DNA of 64,000 bases. It comes from Amanita rubescens. Taxonomy: Eukaryota > Basidiomycota > Agaricomycetes > Agaricales > Amanitaceae. The stretch covers positions 62,001 through 126,000 of the forward strand of contig WION01000031.1 in the NCBI GenBank assembly GCA_015039365.1, read 5' to 3'. The number at the start of each line of letters is the position of its first letter. Position 1 is the first letter of the stretch. Both the position numbers and the translations under genes were made by a program. Below, one piece after another: positions 44,958-55,560 of the stretch. The notes below the pieces were generated by a model. That model ran no database searches. It saw only the letters and a list, made by a program, of their open reading frames with translations, and was not told the DNA's origin.

Positions 44958-47900
44958 ATGAGTTCAAACGTTGAAAAGGAACCCAGTCCCCAGCCCAACT
45001 CACCTGCTGGAGAGCCAGAAAAGAGGAAGAGAGAATGCGGGGAGTTTGGTCACGATGAGGAGAAACATGACACCCGTAAGTCCATTCCGCCGTCTGAAGC
45101 ACCCCTTGTGACATACTTGGAACCCCAGATGCTGCCGTTGACATGTCTAAGGTTCGCCACTTTAATAAATCGCAACAAGCGCATTTTTTCACCTATCCTT
45201 TCAGATTATACTCGAGGCAGAAGATTTATACGACAAAGATAAGGTCGATTTGGAGACAATGGTCCTGGAGGACGTTTTCAAACTTCTACAATGTGATGAC
45301 GCTGGTCTCACAGTCGCGGAGGCACAGCACCGTCTCCAAATTTTCGGTCCCAACAAACTAGAGGGCAAAGAAGAGAATGCTATCCTCCAGGTTCCCTTTC
45401 GGTGCCTTCGCTTTGACATGCGGCGCTGATAACAATGTAGTTCTTGAGTTTCATGTGGAATCCATTGTCTTGGGTCATGGAAGCAGCTGCCTTAGTTGCC
45501 ATCGTCCTACCCGACGGCCCACCAGATTGGGAAATCTCCGTTGGTATCGTTTGTTTGCTGTTCGTCAACTCGGCGATTGGTTTCTACGAAGAGCGCAATG
45601 CCGGTAATGCTCTCAAGGCGCTCATGGATTCGCTTGCTCCCAAAGCAAAGGTTAAACGCGACGGCTCATGGTCAGAAATTGAATCCGCTGATCTCGTTCC
45701 TGGTGATATGATCGCATTCAAAACTGGTAACATTGTTCCCGCGGATTGTCGTCTAACCAAGGCTGTCAATGTCTCGATCGATCAGGCTGCGCTCACCGGT
45801 GAATCGCTTCCTCAGTCCAAGAAAGTGGATGACCAATGTTTCTCGTAAGTTCAACTCGTTCTCTGTTCAGCGTCTTTATTCATCCCATTCGTAGTGGTTC
45901 AACATGTAAGCAAGGTGAAGCAGAGGGTGTCGTCATCTCTACCGCTGCCAACACTTTCTTCGGTCGTGCTGCATCCATCGTTGGTCGCGATGACGATACT
46001 ACTGGTCATCTACAAAAGATTTTGGCACAAATTGGAACGTTCTGCCTTGCTAGCATCGGCATCTTTATCATTGCCGAAATTTTCTGCTTGTACGCTGGAT
46101 TCCGCTACAAGTACCGTCGTGGTCTCAACGATATTCTCGTCCTCTTGATCGGTGGTATTCCTATTGCCATGCCGACCGTCTTGTCCGTGACACTGGCCGT
46201 CGGCGCGCAACAACTTGCAAAGCACAAGGCCATCGTCACACGTATCACTGCCATTGAAGAATTGGCGGGTGTTACCATCTTGTGTTCCGATAAGACCGGC
46301 ACTCTGACGATGAACAGATTGACCATTGATCGCAGTATCCTTCGCACATACGGACCCTTCTCAGCAGAGGACGTCATTCTCCTATCCTCATACGCATCAC
46401 GCACGGAGGATCAGGATGCCATGGATGCCGCTGTCACAACCGCTTTGGGTGACTTGCCGCGTGCCCGCGCTGGCATCAAGGTTTTGGACTTCAAGCCCTT
46501 CAACTGTATTGACAGACGCACGGAAGCTACCTACCGCGAGGAAGCAACAGGTAAATTGAAGAGGGTCACGAAGGGCATGGTGGGCATCATCATTGAGCTT
46601 TGCACACGTAACAGGACCGACGAGATTGATGATCGTCTTGAGATTGATGTCAATGAATTCTCTTCTCGTGGTTTCCGTACCGTTGCCGTTGCATATGAAG
46701 AATTGGAAGGTGATGATCCGGAAGCCGAAGGCAATGGCTTTGAACTCATCGGTATGCTCCCTCTCTTCGACCCGCCTCGCGACGATACTAAGAAAACAAT
46801 CGATAATGCCCTTGCTCTCGGGGTCAAGGTCAAGATAGTCACTGGCGATCAGTTAGCTATTGCAAAGGAAACCGGACGTCGTATCGGTGTTGGCGATCAC
46901 ATGTATGCTGCCAAAGTTTTGAGAGATGGTCCAGCCCCCGGCTGCAGATTCAACACTCTCGACGACCTGATTCTTGAAGCAGACGGTTTCGCTGGCGTCT
47001 TCCCCGAGCACAAGTGTGAAATTCTCAAGCGTCTTCAAGGCCTCGGTCATCTTTGCGCTATGACTGGTGACAGTGCCAAAGATCCCCCAGCTCTCTCTTG
47101 TGCCAACGTCGGTATCGCTGTCGAGGGTGCTACGGACGCTGCCCGTGGCGCAGCTGATATTGCCTTGACGGAACCAGGTCTTTCCCCCATCATCCATGCC
47201 ATTCGCGAATCCCGTATTATCTTCCAACGTATGCGCAATTACTCCATTTATGCCTGTGCCGTCACTATTCGTGTCGTTGTCTGCTTCTCCGTCCTTGCCT
47301 TCGCTTTCAACTTTGATTTCCCACCATTCATGGTGCTGATCATTGCCCTCCTCAATGAGGGTACCACCATGACCTTTTCTGTCGATCGTGTGCTTCCGTC
47401 GAATACCCCAGACTCGTGGGACCCGATGGAGATTTTCGCTTACGCTATTGCCTATGGTCTGTACCTTGCCGCATCGACGTAAGTTTCTTGCCTTTCATCC
47501 CGAGTTGAAGTTGACGATTCCCTCTTATAGTATTGCGCTGGTTGCAATCATTCTCAAGACACATTTCTTCCAAGACAAGTTTGGCGTTACTCTTGAAAGC
47601 GATCCCCCAAAGGCCAACAATAGTCAACTTCATATGATTGTCTATGTTCAAGTTACCATCATTTCTCAGGCGCTCATCTTTGTTACACGTTCACACGGAT
47701 TCTTCTTCATGGAGCGACCTTCATATGCACTTTTGGGCGCGTTCGGCTTTTCTCAGCTTATTTCGTCCATTATTGCGGCTTATGGTAATTGGGGTTTCGC
47801 CGATGTTGCAGCCATCTCTGGTGGATGGATCGTCATTGTCTGGGTCTGGGTATGTTGTTTTCATTGAGCCTTTAGGGCAGGACTAAAAATGAGCTGGTAG

Positions 47901-48236
47901 AACATTGTCTGGCTCATTCCTCTCGATTGGATCAAGTTTGGGATGAAGTTCACTATTATCAAGTGTTTGCGTCGCCGTCACGAGGAGGCACGGATATTGG
48001 CTTTGCAAAAGGCGGCAACGCGGACTGAGAGGTTGGGCGTGCAGCAGACGGCGATGTGGGCCGCGTCGCTGTACTCTAACCGTGTTTCATTCATTCGTCG
48101 GGCTGCCCGGAAGGCTGGCTTGGGGGGCAAGGTGTCCGTCAAACCAGAAGAGTTGCGGAAATTCAGCAGTATTCAAGCACAACGTATGGGTGCGACGCTG
48201 GCGCGACGGCCGCATAAGAGAAAAGGGAAAATGTGA
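44958..48236 (+). CDS. P-type plasma-membrane H+-ATPase (PMA1-like) with altered motifs
   Basis: Seven exons (44958-45075, 45129-45151, 45205-45390, 45441-45844, 45895-47478, 47531-47849, 47901-48236) join in frame to 989 residues. The family is P3A proton pumps, which set the membrane potential of the fungal cell. Visible motifs are the actuator LTGES, the M4 motif [10 protein letters not shown], phosphorylation site CSDKTGTLT (Asp codon 46289-46291), KVKIVTGDQ and the [14 protein letters not shown] loop. Departures: the hinge motif normally TGDGVND/TGDGAND is [11 protein letters not shown] (47063-47089), and the M6 motif normally LLNDGT is LLNEGT (Glu at 47357-47359). The replaced Asp is the proposed proton acceptor of plant and yeast pumps. 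Introns are 50-53 nt. The frame is clean, so the gene is expressed or only recently lost. A divergent second pump isoform is the best guess. Confidence 0.9.
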
Positions 48237-48706
48237 TCTGATGCCGATATGACCCACTCCATCCCGGACCTTCGCTTACTAGTGCGAAACCATGTACTTA
48301 TAGTTTCTTGAATACATTCTCATACTTCTTTCCAGTTTCCGCCTAATGTATGCTGATTCAGACAAGAAAACGGAGCATGTCTGAGGAGCCGATATCGCAC
48401 TCTCAGCACAACGCAGGCCTTACCAAGACCCAACTTGAATGAACTCGGAACGCTGAGTCTCTGATTAGTGACATGACGTCATGCTTGACCTCAGAGGCCA
48501 CCGTGAACCCGAGGGCAAGGTTAGAGTTCCTGCCAGCAAACTTCGCCATGATCGGTGTCTTGAAGTCAGAGCGGCTGCTGTGCCCTTCTCTATCCGTCTT
48601 AAGCTTCCCGCCACAACAGTCAATACTGATCGCAGAGTCGTCCTCGTCCCTGTATAAAGGGGTCCTCCAGCTGAGCCATTGTCCAATCCACTTCACCCTC
48701 AGCACA

Positions 48707-49147
48707 ATGAAATTTACAGTCAACCTCGCCTCTCTCCTCGCTTTTGTCACCGTCCCTGTGCTCGGTCAAACAACCGCCGCCTACGACGCCGCGTTTGACA
48801 ACGGTGCGGCGTCTCTGAACACCGTCGCGTGTTCAAGAGGTCCCAACGGCCTGGAGTCGCGTGGCTTTACAACTTTCAGCTCTGTTCCCACATTCCCGAA
48901 CATCGGCGGGGCATACAACGTAGAAGGCTTTAACTCGCCTGCCTGTGGCACCTGTTGGCAGCTCACGTACACCGGCCCAGCGGGCGTGAGCAGGAGCATC
49001 AATATTACGGCAGTCGATCGTGCACCCGCTAATTCGTTCACCCTTTCATTGGAAGCGTTGAATACCTTGACCAATGATCAGGGTGTAGCGCTGGGACGTG
49101 TCCCTATTACGACGGTGCGACTCCCTGCGTCTGCTTGTGGTCTTTAA
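48707..49147 (+). CDS. Cerato-platanin family secreted protein 2
   Basis: 146 residues, single exon. The signal peptide MKFTVNLASLLAFVTVPVLG is followed by YDAAFDNGAASLNTVACS. The family blocks FPNIGGAYNV, FNSPACGTCWQLTY, ITAVDRAP and the terminal LPASACGL are complete with four cysteines. The chosen ATG follows CTCAGCACA and fits the paralog. An upstream in-frame extension from 48473 is promoter DNA, because TATAAAG lies at 48653-48659. It differs from copy 1 at many residues but has the same length, so the two are older paralogs. Confidence 0.95.
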   Translation: MKFTVNLASLLAFVTVPVLGQTTAAYDAAFDNGAASLNTVACSRGPNGLESRGFTTFSSVPTFPNIGGAYNVEGFNSPACGTCWQLTYTGPAGVSRSINITAVDRAPANSFTLSLEALNTLTNDQGVALGRVPITTVRLPASACGL

Positions 49148-49437
49148 CCAGGAATGGTGAGCACTACTAGTATCCAGTTGCCGTACCCATAGCTAAACGA
49201 TACACAGCTGCGCGACAGGGAATCGATTCTTTCTGAGTTCGCGAGTCGAAATTGATAAGCCGTAACACGGCGCATCTAATTCGTTCTAGCTAATTTTGAG
49301 AGTCATGAAAATTTTTACTCGTATGATAACACAGCACATGTACTGAAATCTCGTATCATTTCTATCTGTATTGATGTCGTCTACTTCCGCAATTGTCCAG
49401 ACGATATCCATCGCGATACCAATGCATGAGTTACATC

Positions 49438-50085
49438 AACTCTGCAGGGTACGCGTGATGACGACTCCTCCCGAAGCTCGAAGTTTTGCAAGAGACGAAA
49501 CCTTCTCCACGGACGAGATAAACTTCCATCTTGGCGCATAGTTCATACAATGACCTGAGGAGACTCTTAGCATGTTCCTAAGACGAGTTGAACCGATACT
49601 CACATCTTTAATCGCTCGGCAACACGTAGCGCTCTGGAAACAACACCGCACCTTCGTTGCTGCTGTGTCTGCCTCGCCTGGTCCTTGCGTTTTAGCTGGC
49701 AGGCTAAGAACTACCAAGTGGTGTAGATTTGGCCGCTTCTCCAGAAACACGGATAGCTGTCCACAAAACGAAGTCAGCCAAGTCCCGCGTATTTGCGTCG
49801 GAGCATCGAGTCATTCACCAAACATACATCTTGGGGAGGTATTGCCTACACAAGTGCGTAGGAGTCTTTGGGTGCGTGCGCTACGCCTGGACGAGAAACG
49901 GTTAATGGCACGTTCAAATCGTAGTACGCCAATACATACCTCTTCTGCCAGATGTCCTCTCTACACGACTCGGAGAAAATCGCCGCTTTCATTGTAGCGA
50001 CAGTGTGTACTGCTTGACCTCCACTGCGGCCTCGGATGTACTGGTTCTTAGGGTCATACAACTTGGTGAGGGTGTTGATTTCCAT
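49438..50085 (-). CDS. Hypothetical spliced gene, boundaries unclear
   Basis: Minus-strand segments with coding character are MEINTLTKLYDPKNQYIRGR to DIWQKR (50085-49940, ending at a GTATGT donor), DANTRDLADFVLWTAIRV (about 49800-49740) and EVYLVRGEGFVSC (about 49530-49495). They lie in different frames separated by intron-like GT...AG stretches. No family is recognised. The start may lie further right (a frame is open to 50181). It could be a decayed gene. Confidence 0.3.
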
Positions 50086-50629
50086 CTGTGTTGTAAAGAA
50101 TTCCAGACAGAATGGAAGCGTACAAATCTGTGACAGTGAGAAAGCGTTTTCCGCAACATCCAAAAAAGGATTTATTTTCACACATACTTGTGTGAAGCAA
50201 TAGCTTCGCTACCTTCATGCTCAAGCGCTCATCGCTAATGCCATCATGTTTAGAAGTACAAAGTCGTGCAATAAAGTCATCAATGAGGATCGTTTGACCG
50301 TGTAATTTTGAGCATGCCTCGATGCGATATTGCTTATGTCACACAGTCACACGCCGAACCCTAAGCCCAGCTTCGACAGGCTTCGACCCACACACTCACT
50401 CTCACTCAGTCGAGCGGCGAGCCCCAACGTTTATCCCACGCGTGCCAGCCCGAGGATATTCCACCCTGCACTTACGTCAGCGTCCTAACGTACACCAGAG
50501 CCCCTCAGTCTGCAGGACTATCAGCATCTCTCACGAGTCGAGCATAATTATTCTCACCGATCTACAGTCTCACGCTCGTACTGGCTGCAACATCTTTGCA
50601 TCTGAAACCTTTTTTATCTGAGCAGAGCA
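50086..50629. other. Spacer before GTPase gene copy 2
   Basis: No supported gene. CACTCTCACT-like short repeats lie near 50395-50410. It should contain the copy 2 promoter. Confidence 0.35.
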
Positions 50630-53600
50630 ATGGCTAAAGCTGAAGCTGCAAGTGCAGATGCAAACAGTGGGTTAAAATACTCACCTTGATTTCACCTTGA
50701 TTTCACCCAGGCATAATTTACAGGTACAGATTTTGTAATGCTCAAGGAGCGATATAGATGTCCCTGGTTCCGTATTCTTATCATAGGAAGGGCTAATGCT
50801 GGAAAAACAACTATCCTGGAGAAGATCTGTGGTGTAAAGCATGGAACAAAGCCAATCATATATGATCAGAATGGTATGCCATGAGGCAAAGCAAGTTATT
50901 TTGCATATTCAGTGATAATATAGGTGAAGAACTGGCTCCCTCTGGCACACATCTAATGCCATCAATTGAGGTAAGCAATATGATAGAAAATCAGTGCTTT
51001 TAATAATGTAATGAATTGTCAGAGAGGAATACATGATATTGAGCACCAGATCACATACCAAGGAAGCAACTTTATCTTCCATGACTCTCAAGGTTTTGAA
51101 TCTGGTGCATCTGAAGAGTTGGAGCATGTTTGGAACTTCATTGACAAGCGGTCAGCTGGAGCAGAGCTGAAGGACCAGTTACATGCAATCTGGTATGTGT
51201 CTAGTTGTATTGCTTCCTTACAACTAGGTGATAAGTAATTCAAAGGTATTGCATACCCATGGACAGTCCTCGTCCTCTTTTATCCACAGAAGTTGAATTC
51301 TTTGATAAAGGAACTGGGAAAGGTGAGTCAGAAGGCAGTCACAATAATTTTTGGTTTAGTTTGGCCACTTGCCTTTTGCATTATTTACATGTCCTACATT
51401 TCATGTGGCCCTACAGGGATCACAGTGTACTGACTATGAATATATTTTGCAGTTCCTTTGGTGGTTGTATTCACTAAATTTGATGGCCAAATAATTCAAG
51501 AAGCTGTCCACCTTAAATATTTTAATAATGAAGAAGATAAGTGGGACAAGGCCAGGAAAAATGCTGACAATACTTTTCATGCAGTCTATGTTCCTAAAGT
51601 TTTCAGTACTAAATATCCTCCAAAAGCATATGTGCGGTTGGAAGGTTGGATGGTTTGCATTTCTTTATTGCAGTCAGAGATAATGTTGTTTAACAGATAT
51701 GGACGTTGCAGAAAATAACTGTCCAGAATTGACTAAGAGGACAGCTGATGCCATTGATGATACCACACTTTATCAGCTGTTTATCTCAACACAAAGGAAC
51801 AACCTTGATCTTTGTGTCAAAGCTTCCCTTCAGTGAGCACAATGAAATGTAGAATCAGCTTCTTATTTTCTAGGAATGTTTTGGACCATGGAAACCCTGC
51901 ATGGGATATCATTACAACTACAATTTTCTGCAAGTTTCCACACTATTGGGCAAGTGAAAAAACTTTGCTGTTGATATAAAAGCTGAGTTAAGAACAGGAA
52001 GATTATACAGTAGGTTTCATGTAAAATAATGATAGCATGTATAAATAAGGTCTGTAAAAGGAGGTAAGTCTTTTATATATCATTATATGACAAACTTGTC
52101 CCAATCATCATATGTGAAGGGGGTTGTATGTAATCCTTTTTTTTGTCTGCAGGGCAATGAAATGACATGACAATTTGCATCTTGCATTGAAGGGCAAAGA
52201 ATTATATGTGAGTACTATAATATAATCTGTATGACCAGGTCTAATGCCATGTTAAAAGTGGGTAAGGTGTTTTCCAGACATGTTTAATATTTATTTGATC
52301 TCATTATACACAGAAAGTGAGTAGTCTTAGTTTTTTATGCCTCATCATATTAAATTTCATAATAATAGGGAGTGAGTGAATATGTATGTCTTCATTTTTT
52401 AATTCTGCTCACCTCATATATGACCAATAGAGAGTGAGATACATTACATTCTTCTACTATGCATTATCATGATTATGACTAACAGAGAGTAAGTAAAATT
52501 TATTTCTAGATAGTGTGATCTCAATTCCAGTATTCACAGGGAGTGAGCAATACTTCACTTTTGTATTTGTCTGATCACATCATCACATTGTGATCCATGT
52601 TTCACAGAGAGTGAGTGACATTGTAACACAGGATTATTCCCACCATGGCCAATTACATCTCATTCCACCTATAGTTTGTGAGTGAACCAGGCCCTCTTCA
52701 TTATGACAATTTCATCAAATCTTGCCCCATGATAACAGCTGGTGGGTTTATGATGCTTTTTTTTTGGTAAAGATGGTCTTACTACATAGTATCATTCCAT
52801 ATAATTAGGCAGTGAGCCACACTGCAGTTTTTCTTCTGGGCAGTTTCATCTTATGTCTTTTCATTGATCCACAGGATGTGAGTGGCAGTTGAGATATTCT
52901 TGTCAGGCAATTAATTACACACACTGTCATCATTCCGTGCCATGATGAACAGGGAGTGAGTTGAAGACTACAACATTTTCCTGCATGCTTTTGTCACATC
53001 CTATCCATTACCAACAGAGAGTGAGCAACTCTCTTCCAGGCATTCTCACTACATCTCATATAAATGACAGATTGTAAGTGATATTCTAGTTCTATCTGTC
53101 AGGTGGCTTCATCCCATGACCAACAGAAAGTCAGTGACATTGCTGTGCTCTCTGCCAGATATCTCATACATTTATATAATTGCACAACTAACAGTGTGCA
53201 AGTGTCACATCACTTCCCTCTATTGAGCAATCTCATCACACATCATACCAACAGAATGTGGGTGAAATTCAGTTTTCTTTGCTAGTAACCTACAAATATC
53301 ATGGTCAATAGGCAGTGAGTTACATTGCAGTTTCCTGAACATTTAACTCAGGCCTGTGTCTCATCTCATGACCAAAAGCCTGTGAGTGGAACTGCAGAGT
53401 TTTCATCAAGGATTTCTCATGACTATATTATCAAAGGATGTAAGTGCACTGTTACAATCAGATGAGTCTTATTACATTAAGTCATTCCTATGAACAACAG
53501 GATGTAAGCAGCCTTGTCATGGACCTGTCTTATCATGCCAAACATGATTGGGCCATAACAGTTTGTAAGCGGGTTGTTCATGTTTTACTATGCAACCCAA

Positions 53601-54678
53601 TCAGACCTTCATCACCTAACTAGCAGGTGAGTGATACTTTAGTTTTTTGGCACCATTTCAGTTTAGTTTATGTGACTTCCCATGGACAGGGTGTGAGTCA
53701 TACTCCACATTTTCTTGAGCTCCCAGATGGTCTTATCAGATCCAATCCCATAACTGGACCAGGGTGTGAGTCATACTCCACATTTTCTTGAGCTCCCAGA
53801 TGGTCTCATCAGATCCAATCCCATAACTGGACAGGATGTAAGTCATACTCCACATTTTCTTGAGCTCCCAGATGTCTCATCAGTTATTCTCACAAAAATA
53901 TTAGGACATTGTGAGTGAAATACCATGATGCTGTTGTGCAGATCCTGGAGTCATTACTTCAAATTTCTTTCTTTTCCAATAGGTTGTAAGTTATATTGCA
54001 AAGTTTCTGTCATTGAATCTCATCAAATTTCATCACATGGCTAAAAGATCGTAAGTAATAGTGCTATTTTACCAGGTTGTTCCATCAAACCTTGACTTGC
54101 CCTATGACTAACAGGATGTGAGAGGCATTTTTTTTTCTTTCTGCCAGTCCATCTCATCTTCTCCGGTGTATTAATAGCAAGTGAGTGACATTGCAGCACT
54201 TCCTTCTAAGCATTCCAAAATGTCTCATCCCATGAATAACTGCAGTTTGTGAGAGATGTTATGCCTTCCACTGTGCATAATCTTACCAAGCTCATGCCAA
54301 CAGCCAGTGAGTATTTTTTTCCAAGCAGTTCCATCTTAATCACACAGCTGACAGTATGTGGGTGACACTACAAATACTTGCTTTAAATACATAACTGTAA
54401 CCACTAATGTCCAAAAGCATGTATGTGACATTTTAGTGCTTTTATTATGCCCAGAAATTTGATAACCCCTTGTTCCATGTATAACAGGTTGTGAGTGAAG
54501 CTCAAGTGCTTTGTTCTACCACATCTTATATCTTACCCTTGACCAACAGCAGGTCAGTGAAAATGCAACTTTGCTTCTTTCATTACATCTTATTCATGAT
54601 TAAAGCAAGTGAGTGATATTGTTATTATATATTTGTTTCAGGCAGCCTAATCAATCTCACTAGCAAGTGAGTGGGATT
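50630..54678 (+). pseudogene. P-loop GTPase gene with single-codon exons, copy 2, 3' end displaced
   Basis: Exons 50630-50666, 50724-50873, 50924-50970, 51023-51192, 51246-51322, 51453-51644, 51697-51832 and 51874-51949 match copy 1 exon for exon in phase. Exon 3 has 47 nt, exon 7 has 136 and exon 8 has 76 in both. G1 GRANAGKT, G3 DSQG and G4 TKFD are conserved. Exon 8 ends KFPHYW in both. A 12-nt exon and at least 40 micro-exons follow. At 54679, inside the intron after the last triplet, an LTR element begins. The C-terminal exons, if they exist, lie beyond the window. Exon 8 uses a GC donor (GCAAGT). Whether the gene is still expressed through such a large intron is unknown. Confidence 0.75.
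51998..54666 (+). other. Array of single-codon micro-exons, copy 2
   Basis: The 12-nt exon is 51998-52009. Triplets start at 52061 GAG, 52259 TGG, 52314 AAA, 52369 GGA, 52431 AGA, 52486 AGA, 52540 GGA, 52608 AGA, 52675 TTT, 52739 CTG, 52809 GCA, 52875 GAT, 52953 GGA, 53018 AGA, 53071 ATT, 53127 AAA, 53195 TGT, 53255 AAT, 53312 GCA, 53379 CCT, 53437 GAT, 53501 GAT, 53562 TTT, 53624 CAG, 53690 GGT, 53763 GGT, 53835 GAT, 53905 (six bases, GACATT), 53983 GTT, 54048 ATC, 54115 GAT, 54178 CAA, 54246 TTT, 54304 CCA, 54355 TAT, 54418 CAT, 54488 GTT, 54550 CAG, 54606 CAA and 54664 CAA. None is a stop. Units are more divergent than in copy 1, yet the AG-triplet-GT frame is kept. The unit at 52064-52258 is irregular. 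Confidence 0.8.
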
Positions 54679-55110
54679 TGTTACAAACGTACGTCATGGC
54701 CTATCTTTTTCTTATCTTATCATCTATGTCATCTCTCCTACGTCATTGATTGCATATGCGTTCCTTCTGGAACATTCATCATTTATCATATGCTATTCTA
54801 TTTTATCACATGCATGTCGATTATCACATGTAAACCATTCCATTATCACATGTAGCTGTTTCGTTATCACATGCATTCCTATTTACTATATTTGCGTATA
54901 TACTTTGTACTATATAAACTACGCAAATATACGACTAGACCTCAGTCTAGTTTTAACAGTCAAAATCTGTCTCATTATCGTCTAAGCTCCCTTGAGGACT
55001 TATCCGATAATAACTCTTATCCTTTGAACGTTCTTAAGTGCTGGAACTCCCTTGAGGAACCTACGGTACCTGATAAGCTTGACTTATCAGTGAACGAACA
55101 AAACGTAACA
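54679..55110 (+). repeat. 5' LTR of the self-priming element
   Basis: 432 bp with ends TGTTACAAACG and CGTAACA. TATATAAA is at 54911-54918, which puts the transcript start near 54941-54947. Repeated TTATCACATG words lie at about 54800-54870. Confidence 0.75.
54944..54955 (+). promoter_or_regulatory. Inferred RNA 5' end that acts as self-primer
   Basis: AGTCTAGTTTTA lies about 30 bp after the TATA box and is a perfect 12-nt complement of the primer site at 55112-55123. In Tf1-type elements the folded-back transcript 5' end primes minus-strand synthesis. Confidence 0.7.
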
Positions 55111-55111
55111 A

Positions 55112-55123
55112 TAAAACTAGACT
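55112..55123 (+). promoter_or_regulatory. Primer binding site complementary to the element's own RNA
   Basis: TAAAACTAGACT lies one base after the LTR. There is no TGG expected of a tRNA 3'-end primer site. Pairing to 54944-54955 is perfect over 12 bases. Confidence 0.7.
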
Positions 55124-55139
55124 CCTCTCCGAGCACGAT

Positions 55140-55560
55140 AGCTTTAACGCTCTCACCTCCCATCATTCACAATTGCTCCACGACAATCTAAAAGTACCCC
55201 TCCGAATAACGCCAAAAGAAACCCCGTTGATAATCGCTATTATCTCAACGAACACTCCGTTCATTGGGATAAACGAGAAAACGGTTGGTGTTACACCGCT
55301 TCAGGAAAACCCGTACCAGGACATCAGTTTTGGATCAAGCAAAAACTCGGAAGACCACCGAATCAATCCTTCGCATTTGAAGGAGGATTATACCTAAACG
55401 AACGAAAACTTGATTACGACCAAAAAGATAAACGTTGGTACGCCACTGAATCGGAAACAGGAGAAGAACCGTACTTTATTAGAGATGAATATTTCGAAGG
55501 AGAACCCTTAGTAGGAGGAAAAGAGGAGTTATCACGAACAGCGCTACAACGTTGGAAGAA
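55140..55560 (+). CDS. N-terminal Gag segment, one frame away from Gag
   Basis: A protein-like frame without an evident ATG reads KRNPVDNRYYLNEHSVHWDK, GKPVPGHQFWIKQKLG, EEPYFIRDEYFEGEPL and LQRWKKANEPEKK. It then runs into the frame of Gag proper near 55550. A one-base indel or a frameshift must join the two. The exact 5' limit is uncertain. Confidence 0.5.

Noticed and set aside
48473..48706. N-terminal extension of cerato-platanin 2
   Set aside because: The paralog has none, a signal peptide starts at 48707, and a TATA box lies in the extension.
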